This document shows, in pieces, positions 7,725 to 14,628 of a DNA stretch of 64,000 nt. Position numbers and translations under genes: made by a program. The DNA is from LMUY01 sp964235495 (GTDB taxonomy: Bacteria; Pseudomonadota; Alphaproteobacteria; Acetobacterales; Acetobacteraceae): contig CAXSAX010000001.1 in the NCBI GenBank assembly GCA_964235495.1, positions 62,001 to 126,000 on the forward strand, in the 5' to 3' direction. Positions within the stretch are counted from its first letter, which is position 1, and each line of letters starts with the position of its first letter. Under the pieces are notes generated by a model. That model ran no database searches. It saw only the letters and a list, made by a program, of their open reading frames with translations, and was not told where the DNA came from.

Positions 7725-8528
7725 TCAGTCCAGGAACAGGACGCGTGCCGCCTGGCCGCCCGGCAGCTTAAGGTCGGCCACGTTCTGCGCAATGCCGAGG
7801 CGCTGCGCTTGCTTGGCCGTGTAGATGACCTCGCCATGGCCGAAGCGCTGGATGTCCTCGTCGGTCAGCGCCGTGCGGTCACGGTAGATCTGGGTCAGCA
7901 TGCCCTCGATCGCATCGTCCTGCGTCACCTTCTCCTTGAGCTGTGGCCCGTCGAGAGTGCCGAGCAGCGACACCGTCGAGGGGTGGAACAGAAATCGTGC
8001 GGACCGGTCGGCCGAGCGGTTCTCCCCAGCGAGGAACAGGATGTTGCCCGCGGACGCGACCAGTCCCACCGCATGGGTGTTAATGGTGGCGGGCAGCGAA
8101 CGGATGAGGCTGTACGTCACCAATACCTGTGAGACCAGGCCGCCCGGCGAGTTGATGACCAAGGTGATCTGCGACACTCCCGCCTCGACTAGCGTGGCCA
8201 ATTGGCGCCGCAGCGCGTGCATCGAGTTGGCGTCGATCGTCTGGTCGAAGAACAGGTAATAGGCCTTGGTGGAGTCGATGGGCGCAGCGGGTCCGGGAAG
8301 CTTCGGCGGCGAGGGCGGCGGCACGGCAGGGGCCGCCACCTGCGGCGCCGGAAGCGTGATGGTTTGGGGCGTAGGCGTCTGGGGCGTGATCGTCTGGGGC
8401 GTGGGCGTCTGGGGCGTTTGCGCCGAGTCCGGAGCGGGCATGGGGGTCACCTGGGCGCGGGTGGACGCTGGTGCGATGCCGGCCAGGGCTGCCAAGACCC
8501 CTCGCCGCTTGAGCATCTGTCCGCTCAT
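7725..8528 (-). CDS. Exported ClpP-like serine protease
   Basis: A 267-residue protein of the ClpP/crotonase fold. The N-terminus LKRRGVLAALAGIAPASTRAQ looks like a Tat (twin-arginine) or Sec signal, followed by a Pro/Thr-rich linker with repeated TPQTPTPQTIT. The ClpP-like domain (about residues 85-267) shows VINSPGG (oxyanion loop), a serine in GLVASAGNILFLAG, and a histidine in FLFHPST; the third residue is not evident. Unlike true ClpP there is a signal peptide and no ClpX/ClpA-recognition context, so it probably works in the periplasm or at the membrane. The ATG overlaps the stop of the ABC exporter gene (ATGA), giving tight coupling with it. Confidence 0.8.
   Translation of the reverse strand: MSGQMLKRRGVLAALAGIAPASTRAQVTPMPAPDSAQTPQTPTPQTITPQTPTPQTITLPAPQVAAPAVPPPSPPKLPGPAAPIDSTKAYYLFFDQTIDANSMHALRRQLATLVEAGVSQITLVINSPGGLVSQVLVTYSLIRSLPATINTHAVGLVASAGNILFLAGENRSADRSARFLFHPSTVSLLGTLDGPQLKEKVTQDDAIEGMLTQIYRDRTALTDEDIQRFGHGEVIYTAKQAQRLGIAQNVADLKLPGGQAARVLFLD
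8362..8421 (-). repeat. Tandem repeat coding the Pro/Thr linker
   Basis: Two copies of a 30-bp unit, each made of two related 15-mers built on GTCTGGGGCGT (plus strand). They encode the alternating TPQTP/TPQTI linker between the signal peptide and the protease domain. Copy number of such in-frame repeats can vary by slippage without breaking the gene. Confidence 0.75.
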
Positions 8529-10246
8529 CCGACCTCTCCGAACTGCGCGGCGTGCAGCCGCTGGTAGGTGCCGCCCACCTGCACCAGGTCGCCATGCCGT
8601 CCCTGCTCAGCCACGCCCGAGGCGTCCACCACCACAATGCGGTCGGCGTTGCGGATGGTGGCCAGCCGGTGCGCAATGACCAGCGTGGTGCGCCCGGCGG
8701 CCAGCTCTGCCAGCGCGCCCTGCACCGCCCGCTCCGTCTCGGAGTCGAGCGCGCTGGTGGCCTCGTCCAGGATCAGGATCGGCGGATTCTTGAGGAACAT
8801 GCGGGCGATGGCCAGGCGCTGCTTCTGCCCGCCCGACAGCTTCACCCCGCGCTCGCCGACCAGCGTGTCCAGCCCGGCGGGCAACCCGGCGATCATCGAA
8901 CCCAGTTGCGCCCGCCGGGCCGCGTCGATGATGTCCGCCTCGGGCGCGTCCAGCCGGCCATAGGCGATGTTCTCCCGCAGCGTGCCGCCGAACAGGAACA
9001 CGTCCTGCTGCACGATGCCGATCTGGCTGCGCAGTGAGGCCAGGGTCATCGCCCGGACATCCACGCCGTCGATGGTGATGCGGCCCACCAGCGGCTCGTA
9101 GAAGCGCGGCAGCAGAGAGCACAACGTCGTCTTGCCCGCGCCGGAAGGGCCGACGAACGCCACCGTCTCGCCGGCCGTCACGCGCAGGTCGATCTCGTGC
9201 AGCACGGTGCGGCCGCCGCCGTAGGCGAAGCTGACCCGCTCGAACCGAATATCGCCGCGCAGCGGGCTTGCCGCTACCGCATCCGGCGCGTCCACAATGT
9301 CCGGCGCCGTGGCCAGCAATTCGGCGTAGCGGCGGAATCCGGCGATGCCCTTGGGGTAGGTTTCCAGCACGCCGTTGATCTTGTCCACCGGGCGCAGGAA
9401 CACCCCCACCAGCAGCAGGAACGACACGAAGCCGCCCTGCGACAACTGGCCGTGCAGCACGAACCAGGTGCCTGCCACCATCACTACCAGCTGGGTCAGT
9501 CGCATGCCGAGATAGGTAATGGAACTGGACGCGGCCATCAGCCGGTAGGCTTGCAGCTTGGTGCGGCGGTACTGCCCGTTGTCGATGGCGAACAGCCGAC
9601 GCTCATGCTCCTCGTTGGCGAAAGCCTGGACGACGCGTATGCCGCCGACGTTCTCCTCGATGCGGGCGTTGAACGCGCCCACCTGGCGGAATAGGGCGCG
9701 GAAGTTGTGCGTCATGCGCGAGCCATAGCGAGTGCTGAGCACGGTCACCACGGGAGTGATGATCGTGGTGAGAAGCGCCAGGCGGGCGTTGATTGTGAAC
9801 ATGAGCGCGAAGGCGCCCACGAAGGTCATCACCGCGATGAACAAATCCTCTGGGCCGTGATGCGCCACTTCGCCCACGTCCTCCAGGTCCTTGGTGACGT
9901 GGGTGATGAGGGTGCCGGTCTTGTTGTTGTCGAAGAAGCTGAATGACAACTTTTGCAGGTGATCGAATGCCCGGCGGCGCATCTCGGTCTCGATGCTGAT
10001 GCCGAGCAGGTGGCCCCAGTACACCACCACGGCGGTTAGCCCCGTGTTCATCAGGTACACGCCGAGCAGGGCGGCCGAGGCGAGCAGGATAACGCCCCAG
10101 TCCCGTCCCGGCAGCAGCTGGTCCACGAAGGCGCGAATGGCCATGGGAAACCCCAGCTCCAGCAGGCCGGAGACGATAGCGCAGCCGAAATCGAGCGCGA
10201 ACAGGCGGCGGTGCGGGCGGTAGTAGGCGAAGAACTGGCGGAGCAT
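8525..10246 (-). CDS. ABC exporter (fused permease and ATPase, MsbA/lipid-flippase type)
   Basis: A 573-residue half-transporter. Residues 1-310 form six membrane helices (first near FALDFGCAIVSGLLELGFPM), with the coupling-helix region FSFFDNNKTGTLITHVTKDL typical of MsbA-like exporters. The ATPase has Walker A GPSGAGKTT near 370, signature LSGGQKQRLAIARMFLKNPPI, Walker B LILDEATSALD, and H-loop VIAHRLATI. It probably works as a homodimer exporting lipid, polysaccharide precursor or drug; the substrate cannot be told. I placed the start at the ATG of MLRQFFAYYRPHRR; the frame stays open for 58 codons further upstream but into low-GC DNA unlike the gene. The stop overlaps the start of the exported protease gene. 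Confidence 0.87.
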   Translation of the reverse strand: MLRQFFAYYRPHRRLFALDFGCAIVSGLLELGFPMAIRAFVDQLLPGRDWGVILLASAALLGVYLMNTGLTAVVVYWGHLLGISIETEMRRRAFDHLQKLSFSFFDNNKTGTLITHVTKDLEDVGEVAHHGPEDLFIAVMTFVGAFALMFTINARLALLTTIITPVVTVLSTRYGSRMTHNFRALFRQVGAFNARIEENVGGIRVVQAFANEEHERRLFAIDNGQYRRTKLQAYRLMAASSSITYLGMRLTQLVVMVAGTWFVLHGQLSQGGFVSFLLLVGVFLRPVDKINGVLETYPKGIAGFRRYAELLATAPDIVDAPDAVAASPLRGDIRFERVSFAYGGGRTVLHEIDLRVTAGETVAFVGPSGAGKTTLCSLLPRFYEPLVGRITIDGVDVRAMTLASLRSQIGIVQQDVFLFGGTLRENIAYGRLDAPEADIIDAARRAQLGSMIAGLPAGLDTLVGERGVKLSGGQKQRLAIARMFLKNPPILILDEATSALDSETERAVQGALAELAAGRTTLVIAHRLATIRNADRIVVVDASGVAEQGRHGDLVQVGGTYQRLHAAQFGEVG

Positions 10247-10364
10247 AGCGGCAAGACTACCATGCTGCGGGTGCGAGGGAACGGCCTTACGCTTGCTTCT
10301 TGCTCCCTCTTCCGTGCTTGGCGGCAAATCCTCTAAGGAAAAGGAAGATCTGTCAAAGCCGCTT

Positions 10365-10529
10365 TCATTGGAAAGTATACGCGTCAAACCGCATCCCATA
10401 TGGGTGCCCAGCAGTATCATGCTCTTCGCTTACAAGTCTTCTTACATGATAGCTCCGACCATCAGGCGTGAGCGTTACGACGATCACCTCACATGCCCAC
10501 ATAAAACTCCCATCGTCGTGTTGCACCAA
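10365..10529 (-). CDS. Possible small gene in low-GC islet (hypothetical)
   Basis: A 54-codon frame on the minus strand that reads as a plausible protein: QHDDGSFMWACEVIVV, then TLTPDGRSYHVRRLVSEEH, ending GMRFDAYTFQ. There is no ATG at its start; TTG at 10529 or GTG at 10526 are the only usual starts, and an in-frame TGA lies eight codons further upstream. A perfect TATAAT lies about 60 bp upstream on the same strand. Base composition is far lower in GC than the neighbours. It may be a short gene, the C-terminal relic of a longer one, or chance; I recognise no family. Confidence 0.4.
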   Translation of the reverse strand: MVQHDDGSFMWACEVIVVTLTPDGRSYHVRRLVSEEHDTAGHPYGMRFDAYTFQ

Positions 10530-10587
10530 TGTCGGTCGGATGATGTGTCACTCAACAGAAGTCGATCTATTGCTTGTCTCTTTACCG

Positions 10588-10593
10588 ATTATA
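10588..10593 (-). promoter_or_regulatory. Candidate -10 element TATAAT
   Basis: A perfect consensus TATAAT on the minus strand inside the AT-richer islet, 60 bp before the small frame at 10365-10529. The -35 region is weak (TGTTTT at 17-bp spacing). In DNA this AT-rich such a hexamer can also occur by chance. Confidence 0.35.
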
Positions 10594-10767
10594 TCAGAGA
10601 TACAAAGTCTAAAACAAACAACTGTATCAGAATGCTTCTGCGCTCAACAGGAAAAAGTATGTACACAAGCAGTCCAACAGTGATGCAGATCACTTTTACT
10701 CTTTCTAGCAGCGTGGACAAAGGTGCTTCACGATGGGCGCCTGAGATGATTCAAGGCTGCCTCCTGG

Positions 10768-11558
10768 ATGGGGGCGCTGGTGCTACGGGATTTGCTGACG
10801 GACGAGGAGTGGGTCTTCTTCGAGCCCTTCGTGGTGGAGACCGGTCCCTTTCGCGGCCGTCCGCCCGGCGGTCACCGCCGGGTGCTGGATGCGGTATTCT
10901 GGGTGGCACGCACGGGCATTCCGTGGCGTGATCTGCCGCCTGAGCTGGGCAACTGGAACTCCGTCCACCGACAGTATCGGCGCTGGACCACGTCGGGCCT
11001 GCGGGATGTGCTGCTGCAAGCCTTGGCTGATGGCGGCGGTGATGCCGATGCCTTGCAGATGATCGACAGCACCATTGTCCGAGCACACCACTGGGCGGCG
11101 GGCGCAAAAGGGGGACTCACCGCCAGGGTCTTGGACGCTCGCGCGGTGGCTTTTCGACCAAAATCCATCTGCGCACCAACGCTCATGGCCTGCCGACCGG
11201 CCTGACGCTGACGCCGGGCGAGGCGCACGACAGCACCGCCTATGCCGAGCTGATGGACGAACGCGACAGCGACCCGGGCATCTTGCTCACTGACCACGGC
11301 TGCGACAGCAATGCCATCCGACAAGATGTCCGCGACCGTGGCGGGCAGCCGGAGATCCCGACAAAGCGCAACCGGCGTGTTCAGCACAGCGTCCAACGAC
11401 CGGTCTACGCCCTGCGTAATCGCATTGAACGCTGCATCAACCGACTGAAGAACTGCCGCCGCGTCGCCACCCGCTACGACCACACCGCTAGCAGCTTCCT
11501 CGGCTTCATCCAACTCGCCGCCATCAGGCTATGGATCAGCTTTGTCCACGCCGCCTAG
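10768..11558 (+). CDS. IS5/IS427-type transposase, two frames joined by -1 frameshift
   Basis: DDE transposase. The first frame (10768 to about 11205) starts with LTDEEWVFFEPF and runs through GHRRVLDAVFWVARTGIPWRDLPPELGNW to IDSTIVRAHHWAAGAKGG, which contains the first catalytic Asp. At AAAAGGGGG (11106-11114) a shift to the -1 frame continues GRSRGGFSTKIHLRTNAHG, LTPGEAHDSTAYAEL, LLTDHGCDSNAIR (second Asp) and LRNRIERCINRLKNC (catalytic Glu), ending at 11558. The alternative without shifting ends with an unrelated tail. Programmed frameshifting on A/G runs is known in this IS group; here it is inferred from the joined protein. The total length of about 262 residues is normal. Confidence 0.8.
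11106..11114 (+). promoter_or_regulatory. Slippery sequence for -1 ribosomal frameshift
   Basis: AAAAGGGGG at the junction where the transposase reading must pass from the first to the second frame. Reading GCA AAA GGG and slipping back one base gives GGG ACT CAC CGC, which restores conserved transposase sequence. Confidence 0.7.
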
Positions 11559-11646
11559 CTTATCTCAAATTCGATAATAATGCTTTTATCATCCTGACCT
11601 CTCGCCTGGCTTTCCTCCACCAATGGAAGAGAGCCTCTGAAGCGTT

Positions 11647-12591
11647 TCACTGTCCCGGCCGCCCCTCCCCGATCGTTTGCAGCAACGCCACCAACAGTGC
11701 GTCCCGCTGGGCGGCCAGTAACGCTACATCCTGGCCGGCTGTCTCCTCCGCCACGCCCGCGACGATGGCGCGCTGCACTTCCGGCGTCAGTGCCGGCTGG
11801 CCCAGGGAGCGCCACCAAACCTCGTTGGCCGGGCCGAGATGCTCCATGAAGTGCGCCATGCCGCCCTCCCCGCCCGCCAGGTGGAAGGTGAGATGCGGCC
11901 CCATCATCGCCCAGCGCAGCCCCGGGCCGTAGGCCACCGCGGCGTCCACGTCCGCCACGCTGGCCACCCCCTCCGCCACGGCGTGCACCGCCTCGCGCCA
12001 CAGCGCGGATTGCAGCCGGTTGGCCAGGTGGCCGGGAGCTTCCTTGCGCAGATGGATCGGGCGCTTGCCGACCCGGCGGTAGAACGCCATGCAGGCCGCC
12101 AGCGTCTCCGGCGCGGTCCGCTCGCCGCCCACCACCTCCACCAGCGGGATCAGGTGCGGCGGGTTGAACGGGTGCCCAATGGCGAAGCGGCCCGGCGTGC
12201 GCAGGTCCCGTGCCAAATCCGTCATCATCAACCCGGAGGAGCTGGACGCCACGATGGCATCCGGGGCGAGCGCCTCCTCCAACGCGGCATACAGGGCCCG
12301 CTTGGCGTCCATGCGCTCCGGGGCGCTTTCCTGCACGAACTGGACGCCGGCCACCGCGGCCGCCGGGTCCAGGTGGATGCTGAGCCGGTCCAGGTCGGGC
12401 GCCATGCCGCTAAGCGCCTGCAAGGCCGGAGTGGCGCGCTGCACGAAGCCGCGCACGAACGACTCAGCATCCGGCGACGGGTCCCACACCGCCACGTCCA
12501 GCCCGTGGGACAGGAAGCAGGCGGCCCAGCTGGCGCCGATCGTGCCGGCGCCGATGACGGCCACGCGAGTGATGAGAGTTGGGTCGGGCAT
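11647..12591 (-). CDS. 3-hydroxyacyl-CoA dehydrogenase family protein (carnitine 3-dehydrogenase-like)
   Basis: A 314-residue NAD-dependent dehydrogenase. The N-terminal Rossmann motif is VAVIGAGTIGASWAACFLSHG, with acidic WDPSPD at the end of the second strand for NAD preference. SSSSGL and the HPFNPPHLIPLVEVVGG stretch carry the catalytic His-Glu region of the family. The C-terminal domain has KEAPGHLANRLQSALWREA and YGPGLRWAMMGPHLTFHLAGG. These last features resemble L-carnitine dehydrogenases more than 3-hydroxybutyryl-CoA dehydrogenases, so oxidation of carnitine or a related 3-hydroxy acid is my best guess. I chose the ATG at 12591; the frame is open further but without a good start. 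It is divergent from a TetR gene with a shared upstream region of 160 bp. Confidence 0.8.
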   Translation of the reverse strand: MPDPTLITRVAVIGAGTIGASWAACFLSHGLDVAVWDPSPDAESFVRGFVQRATPALQALSGMAPDLDRLSIHLDPAAAVAGVQFVQESAPERMDAKRALYAALEEALAPDAIVASSSSGLMMTDLARDLRTPGRFAIGHPFNPPHLIPLVEVVGGERTAPETLAACMAFYRRVGKRPIHLRKEAPGHLANRLQSALWREAVHAVAEGVASVADVDAAVAYGPGLRWAMMGPHLTFHLAGGEGGMAHFMEHLGPANEVWWRSLGQPALTPEVQRAIVAGVAEETAGQDVALLAAQRDALLVALLQTIGEGRPGQ

Positions 12592-12721
12592 AAAGCTAAG
12601 GGTCCCTGCGGTCTGCGCGCAGGTTCCACCCGGGAGCCATGGCTTGTCCACATGGCAGGGTTACGCTGCACTGCGGCAAAATCCCTGGCTAGTTTGCCAG
12701 CCCGGCGTTAAAAGTCTTTTT

Positions 12722-12739
12722 ACCAAACGATTGTTTGGT
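12722..12739. promoter_or_regulatory. Palindromic operator for the TetR-family regulator
   Basis: ACCAAACGATTGTTTGGT: 7-bp arms ACCAAAC/GTTTGGT around four central bases, ending 12 bp before the start of the TetR gene and in the divergent control region shared with the dehydrogenase. Its form and place are those of a TetR-family autoregulatory operator. Confidence 0.7.
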
Positions 12740-12751
12740 GGGTTCCAGGAC

Positions 12752-13342
12752 ATGCCATTGCCGCTAGACAGCCTGCGCGTCGACAGCCGGCGAGACGAGA
12801 TCATCCACCAGGCAGCGCAGCTGTTCGGGGCACGCGGCTACGAGCGCACCTCCATGCGGGAGATCGCTTCCGCCGTGAGGATGCTACCTGGGTCGATGTA
12901 CTACCATTTTGCCTCGAAGGAGGCGCTGCTTGCCGCCGTGTATGCCGACGCCATCGACCGTTCGGTGGCGGTGGTGGAGGCGGCGGTGGCGCTGCAGGCC
13001 GACCCGTGGGACCGGCTGGAGGCCGCCGCCGCCGCGCATCTGCGCCTGCTGCTGACGGGCGGCTCGCTGGCCGCCGTGGTGGTGGACGGGCGTAATCAGC
13101 CGGACGCGGCCCGGGCCGAACTGGTGCTGCAACGCCATCGCTACGAGGCCGTGTTCCGCCGCCTGGTGGCTGCCGTGCCACTGCCCCCCGGCGTGCGGCC
13201 CGGCCCGTTCCGCCTGGCCCTGCTGGGCGCGCTCAACTGGGCGCTCACCTGGTATCGGCCGGAGGGCGACCCGCCGGAGGCCGTGGCGCGCGGCCTGTTC
13301 GCCATCTTCCGCGCCAGCCAGCCCAACCCGAAGGGACCCTGA
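12752..13342 (+). CDS. TetR/AcrR-family transcriptional regulator
   Basis: A 196-residue repressor-type protein. The helix-turn-helix is at residues about 14-60: RRDEIIHQAAQLFGARGYERTS, then MREIASAVRMLPGSMYYHFASKEALL. The remaining helical domain would bind a ligand, which cannot be read from the sequence. The ATG at 12752 lies 12 bp after an 18-bp palindrome, suggesting autorepression. The next gene, phaZ, begins three bases after the stop, and the dehydrogenase gene is divergent, so acyl-CoA or polyester breakdown products are plausible effectors. The open frame extends far upstream as antisense of the dehydrogenase gene, which I disregard. Confidence 0.87.
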   Translation: MPLPLDSLRVDSRRDEIIHQAAQLFGARGYERTSMREIASAVRMLPGSMYYHFASKEALLAAVYADAIDRSVAVVEAAVALQADPWDRLEAAAAAHLRLLLTGGSLAAVVVDGRNQPDAARAELVLQRHRYEAVFRRLVAAVPLPPGVRPGPFRLALLGALNWALTWYRPEGDPPEAVARGLFAIFRASQPNPKGP

Positions 13343-13345
13343 ACC

Positions 13346-14569
13346 ATGATGCTCTACCAGATGTACGAGATGCAGCGCCTGGCCTTGCAGCCCATGCGCG
13401 CCATGGCGTCGGGCGCGCTCTCGCTGCTGGCCATGCCGGAGAACCCGATGGGGGCGACGCCGCTCGGGCGGATGACCTCGGCGGCGCTGGACAGCTTCGA
13501 GCACACCACCCGCACCTTCGGAAAGCCCGGCTTCGGCCACGTGGCCACCTCCATCGACGGCGAGAGCGTCGGCGTTGCCGAGGAGGTGGCGCTCAGCCTG
13601 CCTTGGTGCGACCTGCTGCACTTCCGGCGCGACGCGCACCGCCCAGCCGACCGCACCCTGCTGATCGTGGCCCCCATGTCCGGCCACTTCGCCACCCTGC
13701 TGCGCGGCACCGTTGAGGCCTTCCTGCCCGACCATGACGTGTATGTCACCGACTGGCGGGACGCGAAGGAGATGCCGCTTACCGCCGCCTCGTTCGACCT
13801 GGATGACTACATCGACTACGTGCGCCTATTCTGCGAGCATCTCGGCCCCCAGACCCACATGCTGGCGGTATGTCAGCCCGCAGTGCCGGTGCTGGCCAGC
13901 ACGGCCCTAATGAACGCGGACGGCAACGCCGTGGCGCCCCGCTCCATCACACTGATCGGCGGCCCGATCGACACGCGCGAGTCGCCCACCGAGGTCAACA
14001 AGTTCGGCAAGAAGCACGACCTGGACTGGTTCAAGAACAACGTAATCCACCAGGTGCCGTTCGGCCATCCCGGGTTCCTGCGCCCGGTGTATCCGGGGTT
14101 CCTGCAGCTGGCCGGCTTCATGTCCATGAACCTCGGCCGCCACATGCAGGCGCACTGGGATATGTTCAACCACCTAGTGAATGGCGACGGCGAGCCGCTG
14201 GAGGCCAAGCGGGCCTTCTACACCGAGTATCGCTCCGTCATGGACCTGCCGGCGGAGTACTACCTGCAAACCATCCAGGCGGTGTTCCAGGAGCACCTGC
14301 TGCCCCGCGGCCTGCTGGTCTCGCGCGGCCGTCCGGTGGACCCGGCAGCGATCACCCGCACCGCCATCATGACCATCGAGGGCGAGCGCGACGACATCTC
14401 CGGCCTTGGCCAGACCCGCGTCACCCACGCGCTGACTCCCAACCTGGACGCAGACAAGCACGAGCACTGGGAGCAGGCGGGCGTGGGGCATTATGGCCTG
14501 TTCAACGGCGCGCGCTTCCGCTCGGCCATCGCGCCCCGCATCAAGGCGTTCATCGCCAAACACGACTGA
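13346..14569 (+). CDS. phaZ: Intracellular polyhydroxyalkanoate depolymerase
   Basis: A 407-residue protein matching intracellular PHB depolymerases. It opens MMLYQMYEMQRLALQPMRAMA, then PFGHVATS-like GFGHVATSIDG. The nucleophile is the cysteine of LAVCQPAVPVLA near residue 180, as in PhaZ1-type enzymes, with a histidine in AGVGHYGLFNG near residue 385 and an aspartate probably in EGERDDISG. It hydrolyses stored polyhydroxybutyrate granules to oligomers or 3-hydroxybutyrate in the cytoplasm. It starts three bases after the tetR stop and is probably co-transcribed with it. No PHA synthase is in the window. A GCCCCT/AGGGGC hairpin follows the gene. Confidence 0.9.
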   Translation: MMLYQMYEMQRLALQPMRAMASGALSLLAMPENPMGATPLGRMTSAALDSFEHTTRTFGKPGFGHVATSIDGESVGVAEEVALSLPWCDLLHFRRDAHRPADRTLLIVAPMSGHFATLLRGTVEAFLPDHDVYVTDWRDAKEMPLTAASFDLDDYIDYVRLFCEHLGPQTHMLAVCQPAVPVLASTALMNADGNAVAPRSITLIGGPIDTRESPTEVNKFGKKHDLDWFKNNVIHQVPFGHPGFLRPVYPGFLQLAGFMSMNLGRHMQAHWDMFNHLVNGDGEPLEAKRAFYTEYRSVMDLPAEYYLQTIQAVFQEHLLPRGLLVSRGRPVDPAAITRTAIMTIEGERDDISGLGQTRVTHALTPNLDADKHEHWEQAGVGHYGLFNGARFRSAIAPRIKAFIAKHD

Positions 14570-14585
14570 GGCGCCGGCGGGTCTT

Positions 14586-14606
14586 GCCCCTTGTCTAAGC
14601 AGGGGC
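14586..14606 (+). terminator. Possible hairpin between phaZ and the GNAT-Nudix gene
   Basis: Arms GCCCCT and AGGGGC separated by nine bases, 16 bp after the phaZ stop. There is no T-run, so intrinsic termination is doubtful; it may act as a transcript 3-prime end stabiliser. Confidence 0.35.
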
Positions 14607-14628
14607 GGCTGCGTCACGGTGCGGGCCG

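Larger units (their letters stand above)
10247..10742. other. Low-GC islet left of the insertion sequence
   Basis: About 480 bp of roughly half-AT DNA between the ABC exporter and an insertion sequence, in a window otherwise close to 70% GC. Apart from the 54-codon minus-strand frame and its TATAAT I see no gene. It also must contain the promoter of the ABC exporter/protease operon. Composition and position beside a transposable element suggest acquired or decaying DNA. Confidence 0.6.
10742..11567 (+). mobile_element. IS5-family insertion sequence (IS427-like)
   Basis: About 826 bp carrying a two-frame DDE transposase. The ends are imperfect inverted repeats: TGAGATGATTCAAGGC at the left and, read inward from the right, TGAGATAAGCTAGGC. 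I could not identify a convincing target duplication, so the exact borders may be off by a few bases. The transposase appears intact if a -1 frameshift is allowed, so the element may be active. Confidence 0.75.

Noticed and set aside
7509..8132. Plus-strand frame of 207 codons starting in the gap after the TadE operon
   Set aside because: Its first 70 codons look protein-like, but two thirds are antisense to the ClpP-like gene and no stop separates the parts. Kept only as a note in the gap entry.
10293..10931. Plus-strand frame of 212 codons over the low-GC islet and IS start
   Set aside because: It crosses the IS end and the transposase start in another frame and has no protein-like pattern. 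The minus strand of the islet looks more coding.
10742..11567. Composite transposon formed by the IS5 element and other elements
   Set aside because: No second copy of the same IS is in the window; the relics at 51 and 57 kb belong to other families.
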